A DNA stretch of 12,946 nt from assembly GCA_030040495.1 (NCBI GenBank), contig JASHTP010000455.1:1-12946 (forward strand), written 5' to 3'. Source of the DNA: Alphaproteobacteria bacterium. GTDB lineage: Bacteria; Pseudomonadota; Alphaproteobacteria; ATCC43930; CGMCC-115725. Positions 1 to 6,672 of the stretch are shown here, piece by piece. Made by a program: the position numbers and the translations under genes. The notes beneath the pieces were generated by a model. That model was not told the origin of the DNA. It saw only the letters and a program-made list of their open reading frames with translations, and did no database searches. Numbering within the stretch: the first letter of the stretch is position 1; each line of letters opens with the position of its first letter.

Positions 1-1048
1 CGCGATCCTCGGCATCGGCGACGCGCAGCTCGATCCCGGCAAAGGGCAGCCCGACCGAGCCGAGCCGCTCGCGCCAGCGCAGATGGGCGCGGTCGCCGTG
101 GAAACCGCGGCCCAGCGCGGTGATGGTCATCGGTGATTCGCCCTGACCGTAGATCTGCACCAGCCGTGGCCCCAGCAGTTCGATCGCTTTCAGCAGATCG
201 GCCAAGTACATCGGCCCGCCGCCATAGACGATCGCCTTGAGGTTGCGGTGGTCGGCGCCGGCGAAGCCGGCGTCGGCGACGAGCCGCGTCACCATGGTGG
301 GCGCGGCGAAGAGGCTGGTGCCCGGCCAGACCCGCAGCAGATCGGCGATCTCCGCGGGATCGAAATGGCCGCTTTCGGGGATGACGTTGTTGGCGCCGCG
401 CGCGATGTGGGGCAGGGCATAGAGGCCCGAGCCGTGTGACAGCGGCGCCGCGTGCAGCTTGGCATCAGTCGGCGCGATCGGGTCGACGTCGGAGAAATAG
501 GCGAGCGCCATAGCGAGCAGGTTGCGATGGGTGAGGGTGGCGCCTTTCGGCCGGCCGGTGGTGCCGCTGGTGTAGAAGAGCCAGGCAGGATCCTGGGGAC
601 GCCGCTCGACCAGCGCGCCGGCCTCGCCCTGGCCGAACTTCCGCCATTGGGCGTCGCCCGCGACGACGATGCGCGCGAGCTCCGGCAGATCGTCGGCGAG
701 CGGCGCCACCGTCTCGGCAAGGTCGGGGCTCACGAAGCACAGGCGGGCGCCGGAATGGCCGAGAATGTAGCGGAATTCCTCGCGGTGCAGCTTGGCGTTG
801 ATCGGCACGGCGACGAGGCCGGCATGCCAGATGGCAAAGAGCGCTTCGAGATATTCCGGCCGGTTGGTCATGACGATGGCGACGCGCTCGCCCGGGCGCA
901 AGGCGGCGTCGCGGCCGAGCGCGCCGGCGATGGCGGCGGCGGTGGCCGCCCAGCGCGCGTAGGTGGCGTGGACGGCGCGACCGTGCGACAGCGCCGGCCG
1001 GTCGGCAAAGCTCCGCCCGTTGCGCCGGAGCCAGGCGGCGATGTTCAT
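1..1048 (-). CDS. AMP-forming acyl-CoA synthetase (AMP-binding, ANL superfamily), C-terminus cut by window edge
   Basis: This protein should activate a carboxylic acid with ATP to an acyl-adenylate and then an acyl-CoA thioester in the cytoplasm. The visible 349 residues cover most of the large N-terminal domain. The phosphate-binding loop YTSGTTGRPKGA is at residues 159-170, TNRPEY at 61-66, and an A5-type motif YGQGE at 300-304, followed by SPMTIT. The A5 motif has Gly where many relatives have Thr. The small C-terminal domain with the catalytic lysine lies beyond base 1. The ATG at 1048 is chosen because GGAGGAG sits about 7 bases upstream and the first residues (MNIAAWLRRN) fit the family. 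It is divergent from the small gene at 1207. The substrate cannot be read; neighbours suggest an organic, fatty or aromatic acid feeding CoA chemistry. Family call is firm, specificity unknown. Confidence 0.93.
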   Translation of the reverse strand, partial: MNIAAWLRRNGRSFADRPALSHGRAVHATYARWAATAAAIAGALGRDAALRPGERVAIVMTNRPEYLEALFAIWHAGLVAVPINAKLHREEFRYILGHSGARLCFVSPDLAETVAPLADDLPELARIVVAGDAQWRKFGQGEAGALVERRPQDPAWLFYTSGTTGRPKGATLTHRNLLAMALAYFSDVDPIAPTDAKLHAAPLSHGSGLYALPHIARGANNVIPESGHFDPAEIADLLRVWPGTSLFAAPTMVTRLVADAGFAGADHRNLKAIVYGGGPMYLADLLKAIELLGPRLVQIYGQGESPMTITALGRGFHGDRAHLRWRERLGSVGLPFAGIELRVADAEDR

Positions 1049-1100
1049 GGCAGTGCTCCTCCATTTTCGGCCGCAGGATGCGCCGCGCCGTCCGGGCGTG

Positions 1101-1174
1101 CAACCCGGCGCCATTTTTTCGTCGACGGCACCGGGCATTTCGGCGTTTCATGGTCGGTGTCGGGCGCCGGGTTG
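1101..1174. repeat. 12-bp perfect inverted repeat in divergent intergenic region
   Basis: The arms CAACCCGGCGCC (1101-1112) and GGCGCCGGGTTG (1163-1174) are exact reverse complements separated by 50 bases. They lie in the 158-bp gap between the leftward acyl-CoA synthetase and the rightward small gene. They could be paired operator half-sites, or a hairpin in the leader of either transcript. No regulator gene is in the window, so no binding protein can be named. The symmetry is seen directly; a function is inference. Confidence 0.4.
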
Positions 1175-1206
1175 AAGCCGGCCCGGCACGGTGCGGGTGA
1201 AAAGTG

Positions 1207-1440
1207 ATGGGGATCTGGCGGCGGCGGCCGGGTCGCGACGAGAATTACGGCATCTCGGCCGGTCAGCGCTTCCTGTCGGCCGGGCGGAAGACCGCGGTCT
1301 GGGAAGTGGTTGCCGTCGCACGCTACTCCGGCGATCTCGCGCCGCATGTGCGGCTGCTGCGCGTCGGCGCGCAGCATGACGGCAAGACCGTATCGCTCGA
1401 GGTGCTGCGCGACCGCCGCTTCTACGAGCCTGCGTCCTAG
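1207..1440 (+). CDS. Small uncharacterised protein, 77 aa
   Basis: I do not recognise a named family. The product is basic at the N-terminus (MGIWRRRPGRDE) and then reads as a compact, probably beta-rich domain: YGISAGQRF at residues 14-22, VWEVVAVARY at 31-40, PHVRLLRV at 46-53, and KTVSLEVLRDRRFY at 60-73. This alternation of hydrophobic strands with a charged end looks like a real folded protein rather than a shadow frame. It has no cysteines, signal peptide or membrane segment. An in-frame GTG at 1204 immediately precedes the ATG at 1207; the ATG is preferred. The ribosome site is weak (GGGTGAAAA). It stands alone, divergent from the acyl-CoA synthetase and about 400 bp before phaZ. Similar short proteins seem to occur in alphaproteobacteria, but this is memory and was not checked. 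Confidence 0.6.
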   Translation: MGIWRRRPGRDENYGISAGQRFLSAGRKTAVWEVVAVARYSGDLAPHVRLLRVGAQHDGKTVSLEVLRDRRFYEPAS

Positions 1441-1835
1441 ACGCCGCCCATATCGGTTCCTTTAACCATAATCCCTTATCCTGCCGCTCATGACTCAGTC
1501 GGAGACGGGTCCGGCCGCCGACTCGCCGTCGCGCCAGGGAAGCGCACCGCAGCATTCTCGCCAGGGGCGAAAAATGCGGGCCGCCCTGGCACTTAGCAGC
1601 GATCTCCGCTTGACCGTTTGGCAGCAGCGAATTATGGAGAAAGTGTGACGCATTGCGCCCTAGGGCCCGCCTCCGGCGCGGCCCCTGCTTCGAACCGCCG
1701 CCGCGGCTTCTCCTGGCCGGCGGGGCCACGCATTCCCATATTGATCCGCCGTGCTCTTGCTCCGCTTGCCGCAGCCGCGCCCCGCGCGGCACCCGGCGGT
1801 CCGAAGCCCTAGCCATTTCAAGGGGATCGAAGGCG
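1441..1835. other. 395-bp non-coding gap upstream of phaZ
   Basis: No convincing gene is seen here. The gap holds an AT-richer stretch at about 1458-1482, and an imperfect dyad at 1552-1577 with outer arms GCATT/AATGC and inner arms CGCC/GGCG. It also has a candidate promoter at 1610-1638 and a 10-bp palindrome GCCCTAGGGC at 1657-1666. The phaZ frame stays open upstream to a TTG at 1653, but the extra residues are Arg/Pro/Ala-rich and unlike the family. The region is therefore best read as promoter plus a long phaZ leader of nearly 200 bases. Confidence 0.5.
1610..1638 (+). promoter_or_regulatory. Candidate sigma-70-type promoter for phaZ
   Basis: TTGACC (1610-1615) is followed by a 17-base spacer and TATGGA (1633-1638). 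The -35 matches the consensus well and the spacing is ideal; the -10 is only a partial match. It lies about 200 bases before the phaZ start in a gap with no gene. No transcript data are available, so this is a pattern match only. Confidence 0.33.
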
Positions 1836-3053
1836 ATGCTCTACGAAACCTACCAAGCGCATAGCGACGCCTTCGGTCCCGTGCGCTGGATGGCGCAGGC
1901 GATGCAGGGGCTGCTCACCCAGCCCTGGCCGGTGGTGGCGCATCACCCGGTGATCCGCAGCGCCGCCGCCGCCTGCGAGATGGTGGCGCGCGCCGGCATG
2001 TGGCACGAGCGGCCGGAATTCGGCATCCACAGCACGCTGGTCGATGGGCGCACTGTGGCGGTGGACGAGGTGGCGGCGGTGCGCCATCCCTTCTGCACCC
2101 TGCTGCACTTCAGGAAAGCGGTCGCGATCGAGCAGCCGCGCGTGCTGGTGGTGGCGCCGCTCTCCGGCCATTTCTCGACATTGCTGCGCGGCACGGTGGA
2201 GACGCTGCTGCCCGAGCACGACGTCTACATCACCGACTGGCTCAATTCGCGCAACGTGCCGCTGCTCTACGGGCGCTTCGATCTCGACGATTTCATCGAA
2301 CTCATCGCGTCTTTCCTGCGCGAGCTCAGCGCCGATACGCATGTCCTGGCCGTCTGCCAGCCCTCGGTGCCGGTGCTGGCGGCGGTGGCGCTGATGGCGG
2401 CCGACGGCGATCCCGCGCAGCCGCGCTCGATGACGCTGATGGGCGGCCCGATCGACACGCGCCGCAACCCCACCGTGGTCAACAAGCTCGCGACCTCGCG
2501 GCCGCTCTCCTGGTTCGAGCGCAACGTGATCGCCACCGTGCCGGCGCGCTATTCCGGCCATTTCCGCCGAGTCTATCCCGGCTTCCTGCAGCTCGCCGGC
2601 TTCATGACCATGAATCTCGACCGGCATGTCACCGCGCACATGGATCTCTTCAAGCACCTCGTGCGCGGCGACGGCGAGAGCGCGGAGGCGACAAAGCGCT
2701 TCTACGACGAGTACATGTCGGTGATGGACCTGCCGGCGGATTTCTATCTGCAGACGGTGTCGCGAGTCTTCCAGCAGCACGCGCTGCCGCTCGGGCGCTT
2801 CACCTCGCGCGGCCGCAAGGTCGAGCCGCACGCCATCACCCGCACCGCGCTGCTCTGCGTCGAGGGCGAGAACGACGACATCTGCGCCGTGGGCCAGACC
2901 GGCGCCGCGCTCGATCTCTGCAGCGGCCTGCCTGCGGTCAAGAAGGCGCACCACATCCAGCCCAAGGTCGGCCACTACGGCGTCTTCAACGGCAAGCGCT
3001 GGCGCACCGAGATCTATCCCCGGGTGCGCGAGTTCATGCGCGTCAACGCCTAG
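1836..3053 (+). CDS. phaZ: Intracellular polyhydroxyalkanoate (PHB) depolymerase
   Basis: PhaZ hydrolyses (or thiolyses) native poly-3-hydroxybutyrate in cytoplasmic granules, releasing 3-hydroxybutyrate units as carbon and energy store. The 405-residue product has the usual family length and starts MLYETYQAHSDAF, like other intracellular PhaZ proteins. This sets the ATG at 1836 rather than a TTG at 1653; GAAGGCG lies just upstream. The alpha/beta-hydrolase nucleophile is a cysteine instead of serine: C174 in VCQPSVP, as in Ralstonia PhaZ1. The acid is D347 or D348 in GENDDIC, and the histidine is H380 in VGHYGVFNG. MGGPIDTRRNP at 202-212 is also typical. There is no signal peptide, which fits an intracellular enzyme. 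It is followed by a big palindrome and then the BKACE/CoA-transferase operon, which also bears on acetoacetate. No phasin or PHB synthase is in the window. Confidence 0.96.
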   Translation: MLYETYQAHSDAFGPVRWMAQAMQGLLTQPWPVVAHHPVIRSAAAACEMVARAGMWHERPEFGIHSTLVDGRTVAVDEVAAVRHPFCTLLHFRKAVAIEQPRVLVVAPLSGHFSTLLRGTVETLLPEHDVYITDWLNSRNVPLLYGRFDLDDFIELIASFLRELSADTHVLAVCQPSVPVLAAVALMAADGDPAQPRSMTLMGGPIDTRRNPTVVNKLATSRPLSWFERNVIATVPARYSGHFRRVYPGFLQLAGFMTMNLDRHVTAHMDLFKHLVRGDGESAEATKRFYDEYMSVMDLPADFYLQTVSRVFQQHALPLGRFTSRGRKVEPHAITRTALLCVEGENDDICAVGQTGAALDLCSGLPAVKKAHHIQPKVGHYGVFNGKRWRTEIYPRVREFMRVNA

Positions 3054-3071
3054 GCAAACGCGTTCTAAATT

Positions 3072-3166
3072 TTTAGCGCAGAGGACGCGGAGGATGCGCA
3101 GAGGAGGCCAAGGAATCTGCTGTTCCTCCCCGTCCATCGAGCATCCTCTGCGCCCTCTGCGCTGAA
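3072..3166. repeat. Large imperfect palindrome (CGCAGAGG-type intergenic repeat), probable phaZ terminator or REP-like element
   Basis: The left arm at 3072-3097 and right arm at 3141-3166 are reverse complements at 23 of 26 positions. Two of the three differences would be G-U pairs in RNA. Both arms carry AGCGCAGAGG, and the left arm repeats the GCAGAGG theme internally at 3098-3104. The 43-base loop contains a second hairpin, AGGAA (3111-3115) with TTCCT (3123-3127). The element sits directly after the phaZ stop and before the next ribosome site. Similar CGCAGAGG palindromes are, from memory, scattered between genes in many bacteria. It could end phaZ transcription, protect the mRNA 3' end, or be a mobile REP-like repeat. 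There is no long T-run for classic termination. Confidence 0.72.
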
Positions 3167-3250
3167 TCTCTTGCCTTTGGCAGGCCAATTGACGAGGGCT
3201 GCGCGTTCGGGCAAATAGCGCCGAAGAAGAAAGCGCGAGGAGGGACAGCT

Positions 3251-4186
3251 ATGGCCAGGACCGGCAAGGTCATCATCACCTGCGCGGTCACGGGGTCGAT
3301 CCATACGCCGACCATGAGCCCGCACTTGCCGCTCACCCCCGACGAGGTGGCGAGCCAGGCGATCGCGGCGGCGGAGGCGGGAGCGGCGATCCTCCATCTC
3401 CACGCGCGCGACCCCAGGGACGGGCGGCCGACGCCGGACCCCAAAATCTTCATGCAATTCCTGCCGCGCATCAAGCAGGCCTCCGACGCCGTCATCAACA
3501 TCACCACCGGGGGCGGCCACGGCATGACGCTCGAGGAGCGGCTCGCCGCGCCGCTCAAGGCCTCGCCCGAGATGTGCTCGCTCAACATGGGCTCGATGAA
3601 TTTCGGCCTCTTTCCCATGCTGCAGCGCTACAAGGAGTTCAAGCACGACTGGGAGCGCACCCATCTCGAAAACTCGCGCGACTTCATCTTCCGCAACACC
3701 TTCAAGGACATCGAATACATCCTGCAGCATCTCGGCGAGGCCCACGGCACGCGCTTCGAGTTCGAGTGCTACGACATCGGCCATCTCTATACGCTCGCCC
3801 ATTTCCTCGAGCGCAAGCTGGTCAAGCCGCCGCTCTTCGTGCAGACCATCTTCGGCATCCTCGGCGGCATCGGCGCCGATCCCGAGAACCTCGCGCACGC
3901 CAAGCACATCGCCGACAAGCTGTTCGGCGACCAGTATTGCTGGTCGATCCTCGCCGCCGGCCGCCATCAGCTGCCGCTCGTCACCATGGGCGCCGTCATG
4001 GGCGGCAATGTGCGCGTGGGGCTCGAGGATTCGCTCTATATCGGCAAGGGCCAGCTCGCGGAATCGAACGCCGACCAGGTGCGCCGCATCCGCACCATCC
4101 TGGAGAATTTGTCGCTCGAGGTCGCGACGCCGAAAGAGGCGCGGGCGATGCTGTCCTTGAAGGGCGGCGACGCGGTGGCGTTCTGA
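3251..4186 (+). CDS. Beta-keto acid cleavage enzyme (BKACE, DUF849 family)
   Basis: BKACE enzymes are zinc-dependent TIM barrels. They condense a beta-keto acid with acetyl-CoA and split it to acetoacetate plus a new acyl-CoA; the type enzyme is Kce of lysine fermentation. The 311-residue product shows zinc ligands H49 and H51 in LHLHARDP and E259 in VRVGLEDS. The neighbouring R255 and D260 match the Kce catalytic Arg and Asp; TTGGG (85-89) and LNMGSMNFG (111-119) are substrate/CoA loops. Near the N-terminus, where Kce has Glu14 for the substrate amine, this protein reads TGSIHTP (14-20) with Ile. The substrate is therefore probably not an amino-keto acid. Residues about 120-160 form an extra helical stretch compared with Kce. 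AGGAGGGA lies 6 bases before ATG. The stop overlaps the start of the CoA-transferase (TGATG), indicating coupled translation. True substrate unknown. Confidence 0.93.
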   Translation: MARTGKVIITCAVTGSIHTPTMSPHLPLTPDEVASQAIAAAEAGAAILHLHARDPRDGRPTPDPKIFMQFLPRIKQASDAVINITTGGGHGMTLEERLAAPLKASPEMCSLNMGSMNFGLFPMLQRYKEFKHDWERTHLENSRDFIFRNTFKDIEYILQHLGEAHGTRFEFECYDIGHLYTLAHFLERKLVKPPLFVQTIFGILGGIGADPENLAHAKHIADKLFGDQYCWSILAAGRHQLPLVTMGAVMGGNVRVGLEDSLYIGKGQLAESNADQVRRIRTILENLSLEVATPKEARAMLSLKGGDAVAF

Positions 4187-4845
4187 TGATCGACAAGCGC
4201 GTGCGCTCGCTCGCCGAGGCGGTTTCGGGCGTTAGGGACGGCGCCACCGTGCTGTGCTCCGGCTTCGGCGCCGTGGGCGAGCCGGTCGAGCTGCTCAATG
4301 CGCTGCGCGAGACCGGCGTCAGGGACCTCGTCTGCGTCGCCAACAATGCCGGCACCGGAGACGAGGGTCTCGCCGGGCTGATCAAGGACGGGCGCGTGCG
4401 CAAGATCATCTGCTCCTTTCCGCGCACCACCGACCCGCATTGCTTCGAAGCCGCCTACAAGGCCGGTAAGCTCGAGCTCGAGATCGTGCCGCAGGGCACG
4501 CTCAGCGAGCGCATGCGCGCCGCCGCGGCGGGAATCGGCGGCTTCTTCGTCAAGACCGCCGCCGGCACTCAGCTCGGCGAAGGCAAGGAGACGCGCGAGA
4601 TCGACGGCGAGCTCTATGTGCTGGAGCAGCCGATCAAGGGCGACGTCGCCTTCTGCCGCGCCGACCGTGCCGATCGCTGGGGCAACCTCATCTACCGCAA
4701 ATCGGCGCGGAACTTCAACCCGGTGATGGCAATGGCGGCGGAGCTGACGGTGGTGCAGGTGCGCGAGATCGTCGAGCTCGGCAGCCTCGACGCCGAGACC
4801 GTGGTGACGCCCGGCATCTTCGTCGACCGGCTCGTCGTGGTGTGA
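4186..4845 (+). CDS. 3-oxoacid CoA-transferase subunit A (SCOT/PcaI-like)
   Basis: This is the alpha subunit of a family I CoA-transferase. It would move CoA, usually from succinyl-CoA, to a 3-oxoacid such as acetoacetate or 3-oxoadipate. The 219 residues contain the glycine-rich loop SGFGAVGEP (25-33), the core signature VPQGTLSERMRAAAAGIGGF (101-120), and GTQLGEGKE (127-135). GNLIYRKSARNFNP (166-179) is typical of PcaI and ScoA. The ATG overlaps the BKACE stop by one base, so the start is well fixed; a longer reading of this frame would run through the BKACE gene. It pairs with the beta subunit 13 bases downstream. With BKACE producing acetoacetate, acetoacetate is the most economical 3-oxoacid substrate. 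3-Oxoadipate is an alternative given the PcaF-like thiolase further right. Specificity is not visible in the sequence, so no gene symbol is given. Confidence 0.93.
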   Translation: MIDKRVRSLAEAVSGVRDGATVLCSGFGAVGEPVELLNALRETGVRDLVCVANNAGTGDEGLAGLIKDGRVRKIICSFPRTTDPHCFEAAYKAGKLELEIVPQGTLSERMRAAAAGIGGFFVKTAAGTQLGEGKETREIDGELYVLEQPIKGDVAFCRADRADRWGNLIYRKSARNFNPVMAMAAELTVVQVREIVELGSLDAETVVTPGIFVDRLVVV

Positions 4846-4858
4846 GAGGGAGGATCGC

Positions 4859-5530
4859 ATGAAGCCCTTGAGCCGCCGGCAGATGGCATGGCGCGCCGCG
4901 CAGGACCTCGAGGACGGCGCCTATGTCAATCTCGGCATCGGCCTGCCGACGCTCTGCTCCGATTTCATCCCGCAAGGCCGCGAGATCGTCTTCCACAGCG
5001 AGAACGGCATCCTCGGCATGGGCCCGGCGCCGCGGCCGGGCGAGGAGGACAAGGACCTCATCAATGCCGGCAAGCAGCTCGTGACCCTGCTGCCCGGCGG
5101 CGTCTTCTTCCACCACAACGACGCCTTCCTGATGATCCGAGGCGGCCATCTCGACGTGGCGCTGCTCGGCGCCTTCGAAGTCTCCGAGAAGGGCGACCTC
5201 GCCAACTGGACGACCGAGGACCCGAACTTCCCGCCCGGCGTCGGCGGCGCCATGGACCTCGCCGTCGGCGCGCGCGAGGTGCGCGTCCTTGTCGAGCACG
5301 TGACCAAGGAGGGCAGGCCGCGCATCCGCAAGCATTGCAGCTATCCTTTGACCGCGCCGCATTGCGTGAAGCGCGTCTACACCAACCTCGCCGTACTCGA
5401 CGTCACCAGGGAAGGCGTCGTCGTGCGCGAGATGGTGGAAGAGCTCGACCTCGAGGGGCTGCAGGCGCTCACCGAGGCCGAGCTGAGGCTGGCCAATGAC
5501 TGGAGGCGGCTCGCGGCGCCCGAGGTGTGA
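4859..5530 (+). CDS. 3-oxoacid CoA-transferase subunit B (SCOT/PcaJ-like)
   Basis: This beta subunit carries the catalytic glutamate that forms the covalent glutamyl-CoA intermediate: E48 in FHSENGILGMGP (45-56). The 223 residues also show VNLGIGLPTL (23-32), GGHLDVALLGAFEVSEKGDL (97-116), NW (118-119) and MDLAVGAREV (134-143), the standard order for PcaJ/ScoB. Length is normal. GGGAGGA lies a few bases before the ATG at 4859. It is the last gene of the rightward BKACE operon and converges on the small ACP-like gene at 5567, with only 36 bases between the two stops. No clear terminator is seen in that gap. The active site is complete, in contrast to the GctB-like subunit at 8417-9163, so this pair should be a real CoA-transferase. 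Confidence 0.94.
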   Translation: MKPLSRRQMAWRAAQDLEDGAYVNLGIGLPTLCSDFIPQGREIVFHSENGILGMGPAPRPGEEDKDLINAGKQLVTLLPGGVFFHHNDAFLMIRGGHLDVALLGAFEVSEKGDLANWTTEDPNFPPGVGGAMDLAVGAREVRVLVEHVTKEGRPRIRKHCSYPLTAPHCVKRVYTNLAVLDVTREGVVVREMVEELDLEGLQALTEAELRLANDWRRLAAPEV

Positions 5531-5566
5531 GGGAAGCGCCGACCGCGCACCGTCCCTTAGGCAGCG

Positions 5567-5908
5567 TTACGCCGCGATCCCCGGATTGACCGCGCGGCAC
5601 TTGGCTTCGAAATCGGCGGAGATGAATTCGGGCTTCTTGTAGAAGCCCTTGACCCAGCTCGCCAGCATGCAGAGCTCTTCGAGCTTCAGCACCTCGTCGA
5701 GCGTGCCGTCGGGGAAGCGCATGCTGAAGCTCTCGGCGATGGTGCCCATCACGTCCTCGATCTGCTCGGCCGAGAGGCCGCAATCGGTCTCGAGCGCCGC
5801 GGTGCGCGTCAGGCGCGCCTCGTCGATCTGGTACTCGTCGCGGATGAGCTTGACGATCCAGCGGAACATGTTCATCCAGTTCTTCACGTCGTCGACCGGG
5901 CGCGACAT
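5567..5908 (-). CDS. Small ACP-fold-like protein lacking the phosphopantetheine serine (DUF1493-like)
   Basis: The product has 113 residues. The predicted layout is helix 1 (about 10-27), a loop, then LETDCGLSAEQIEDVM (39-54). Next comes a helix to about 62, and a long helix from TLDEVLKLEELCML (69-82) to the end of WVKGFY. This order resembles acyl carrier proteins and the ACP-like DUF1493 family, where DLG precedes helix 2. The usual D-S-L attachment site is replaced: the Ser position aligns with A47, next to S46, so pantetheinylation looks unlikely. There are three cysteines (43, 80, 104). It may be a non-carrying partner or regulator for an enzyme of the leftward cluster. The start at 5908 has only a weak ribosome site. 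A 152-bp gap with overlapping dyads separates it from the gene upstream, so it may have its own promoter. The family assignment is inference from pattern. Confidence 0.72.
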   Translation of the reverse strand: MSRPVDDVKNWMNMFRWIVKLIRDEYQIDEARLTRTAALETDCGLSAEQIEDVMGTIAESFSMRFPDGTLDEVLKLEELCMLASWVKGFYKKPEFISADFEAKCRAVNPGIAA

Positions 5909-5949
5909 CAGGTCCGTTCCGCGGCAGTAAACTCGCCTTGAAAATGCCG

Positions 5950-5978
5950 GTAATACATTACGGAATCGCTAATTCCGT
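5950..5978. promoter_or_regulatory. Two overlapping dyads upstream of the ACP-like gene, possible operator
   Basis: GTAAT/ATTAC (5950-5954 and 5957-5961, 2-base spacer) overlaps ACGGAAT/ATTCCGT (5960-5966 and 5972-5978, 5-base spacer). Both are perfect and sit in the only AT-rich spot of the 152-bp gap upstream of the leftward gene starting at 5908. The layout fits an operator or promoter region, but no good -35/-10 pair could be placed. The second dyad could also form an RNA hairpin. Confidence 0.4.
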
Positions 5979-6060
5979 GACGCCCTAAGCCTCGGAATTC
6001 TCGCGATATTTGCCGACCGCGGCGACTGTTACTGGGGTGGAACGGGCGAAGGCGAGGCGC

Positions 6061-6651
6061 TCAGCCGGCGAGCGGCAGCGGGTCCGCCATCGGCGCGAGC
6101 GGCGGCGCGCCGCCGCCGGGGATGCCGGCCTCGGCGACGTTGAGGATCATCGACACCTGCACGTAGAAGCCGGTGAGGGCCACCAGATCGACCAGCTTCT
6201 GCTCGCCGAGCAGCGCCCGGGCGCGGGCGAAGGTGGCGTCGCCGACCTGTTGTCGCTTCGACAGCTCGACGCAGAAATCATAGAGCGCGGCCTCGTCCGG
6301 CTGCATGCCCTCGGGCCGCCTGCCCGCTTTGAGCGCCTCGGCGATGCCCGGCGCGAGGCCCGCCTTGAGCGCCAGCGGATGATGCGCCCACCACTCATAT
6401 TGCGCCGTCCAGAGCCGTGCCTGGATCAGGATCGCCATCTCGCTGAGGCGGCGCGGCAGCGCGCTGTTGAAGCGGAGATAGTCGGCGAGCTTCAGGATGC
6501 GGTCGGCGAGCACGGGGCTGCGCAGCAGGAAGTTGTAGGGCCCGCCGAGCCCGCCGCTCGAGACCTTTAGGATCTCGTCGGCGACGCGCCGCTGCGCGGC
6601 GTCGAGCTGCTCCACGGCAAGCTGGGCAAAGCGCGGCGGCTTGGCGGTCAT
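6061..6651 (-). CDS. Carboxymuconolactone decarboxylase (CMD) family protein
   Basis: The all-helical CMD fold covers gamma-carboxymuconolactone decarboxylases of the protocatechuate pathway and AhpD-like redox proteins. The 196-residue product has the conserved RLSEMAIL (68-75) and the motif YEWWAHHPLALKAGL (85-99), with E86 and H90 in the usual E-x3-H arrangement. It ends with VDLVALTGFYVQVSMILNV (154-172). There is no CxxC pair, so it is not an AhpD-type disulfide reductase. The length is that of the single-domain '4-carboxymuconolactone decarboxylase' relatives of unproven reaction, longer than classic PcaC. GAGGAA lies 7 bases upstream of the ATG. It follows the thioesterase by 21 bases in the same leftward operon. 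A decarboxylase or isomerase role on a lactone or cyclic acid is plausible but cannot be read. Confidence 0.88.
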   Translation of the reverse strand: MTAKPPRFAQLAVEQLDAAQRRVADEILKVSSGGLGGPYNFLLRSPVLADRILKLADYLRFNSALPRRLSEMAILIQARLWTAQYEWWAHHPLALKAGLAPGIAEALKAGRRPEGMQPDEAALYDFCVELSKRQQVGDATFARARALLGEQKLVDLVALTGFYVQVSMILNVAEAGIPGGGAPPLAPMADPLPLAG

Positions 6652-6672
6652 CTTGGTTCCTCGGTTTCGATT

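Noticed and set aside
452..1207. 251-codon plus-strand frame opposite the acyl-CoA synthetase
   Set aside because: It runs antisense through the AMP-binding motifs and out into the divergent control region; Gly/Ala/Arg-rich with no pattern.
1458..1482. CATAAT at 1467-1472 as a promoter -10 box
   Set aside because: The position 17 bases upstream is CCGCCC, with no -35-like sequence.
1653..1835. N-terminal extension of PhaZ from a TTG
   Set aside because: The 61 extra residues are Arg/Pro/Ala-rich and absent from the family; MLYETYQAHSD at 1836 is the family N-terminus.
1818..3188. 456-codon open frame on the minus strand opposite phaZ
   Set aside because: It is His/Arg/Glu-rich with no family pattern, and lies antisense to a fully recognisable phaZ. 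It is a shadow frame of GC-rich DNA.
3065..3967. Minus-strand frame reading through the palindrome at 3072-3166
   Set aside because: It ends in a Ser/Ala/Leu-rich tail typical of translated CGCAGAGG repeats and is antisense to BKACE.
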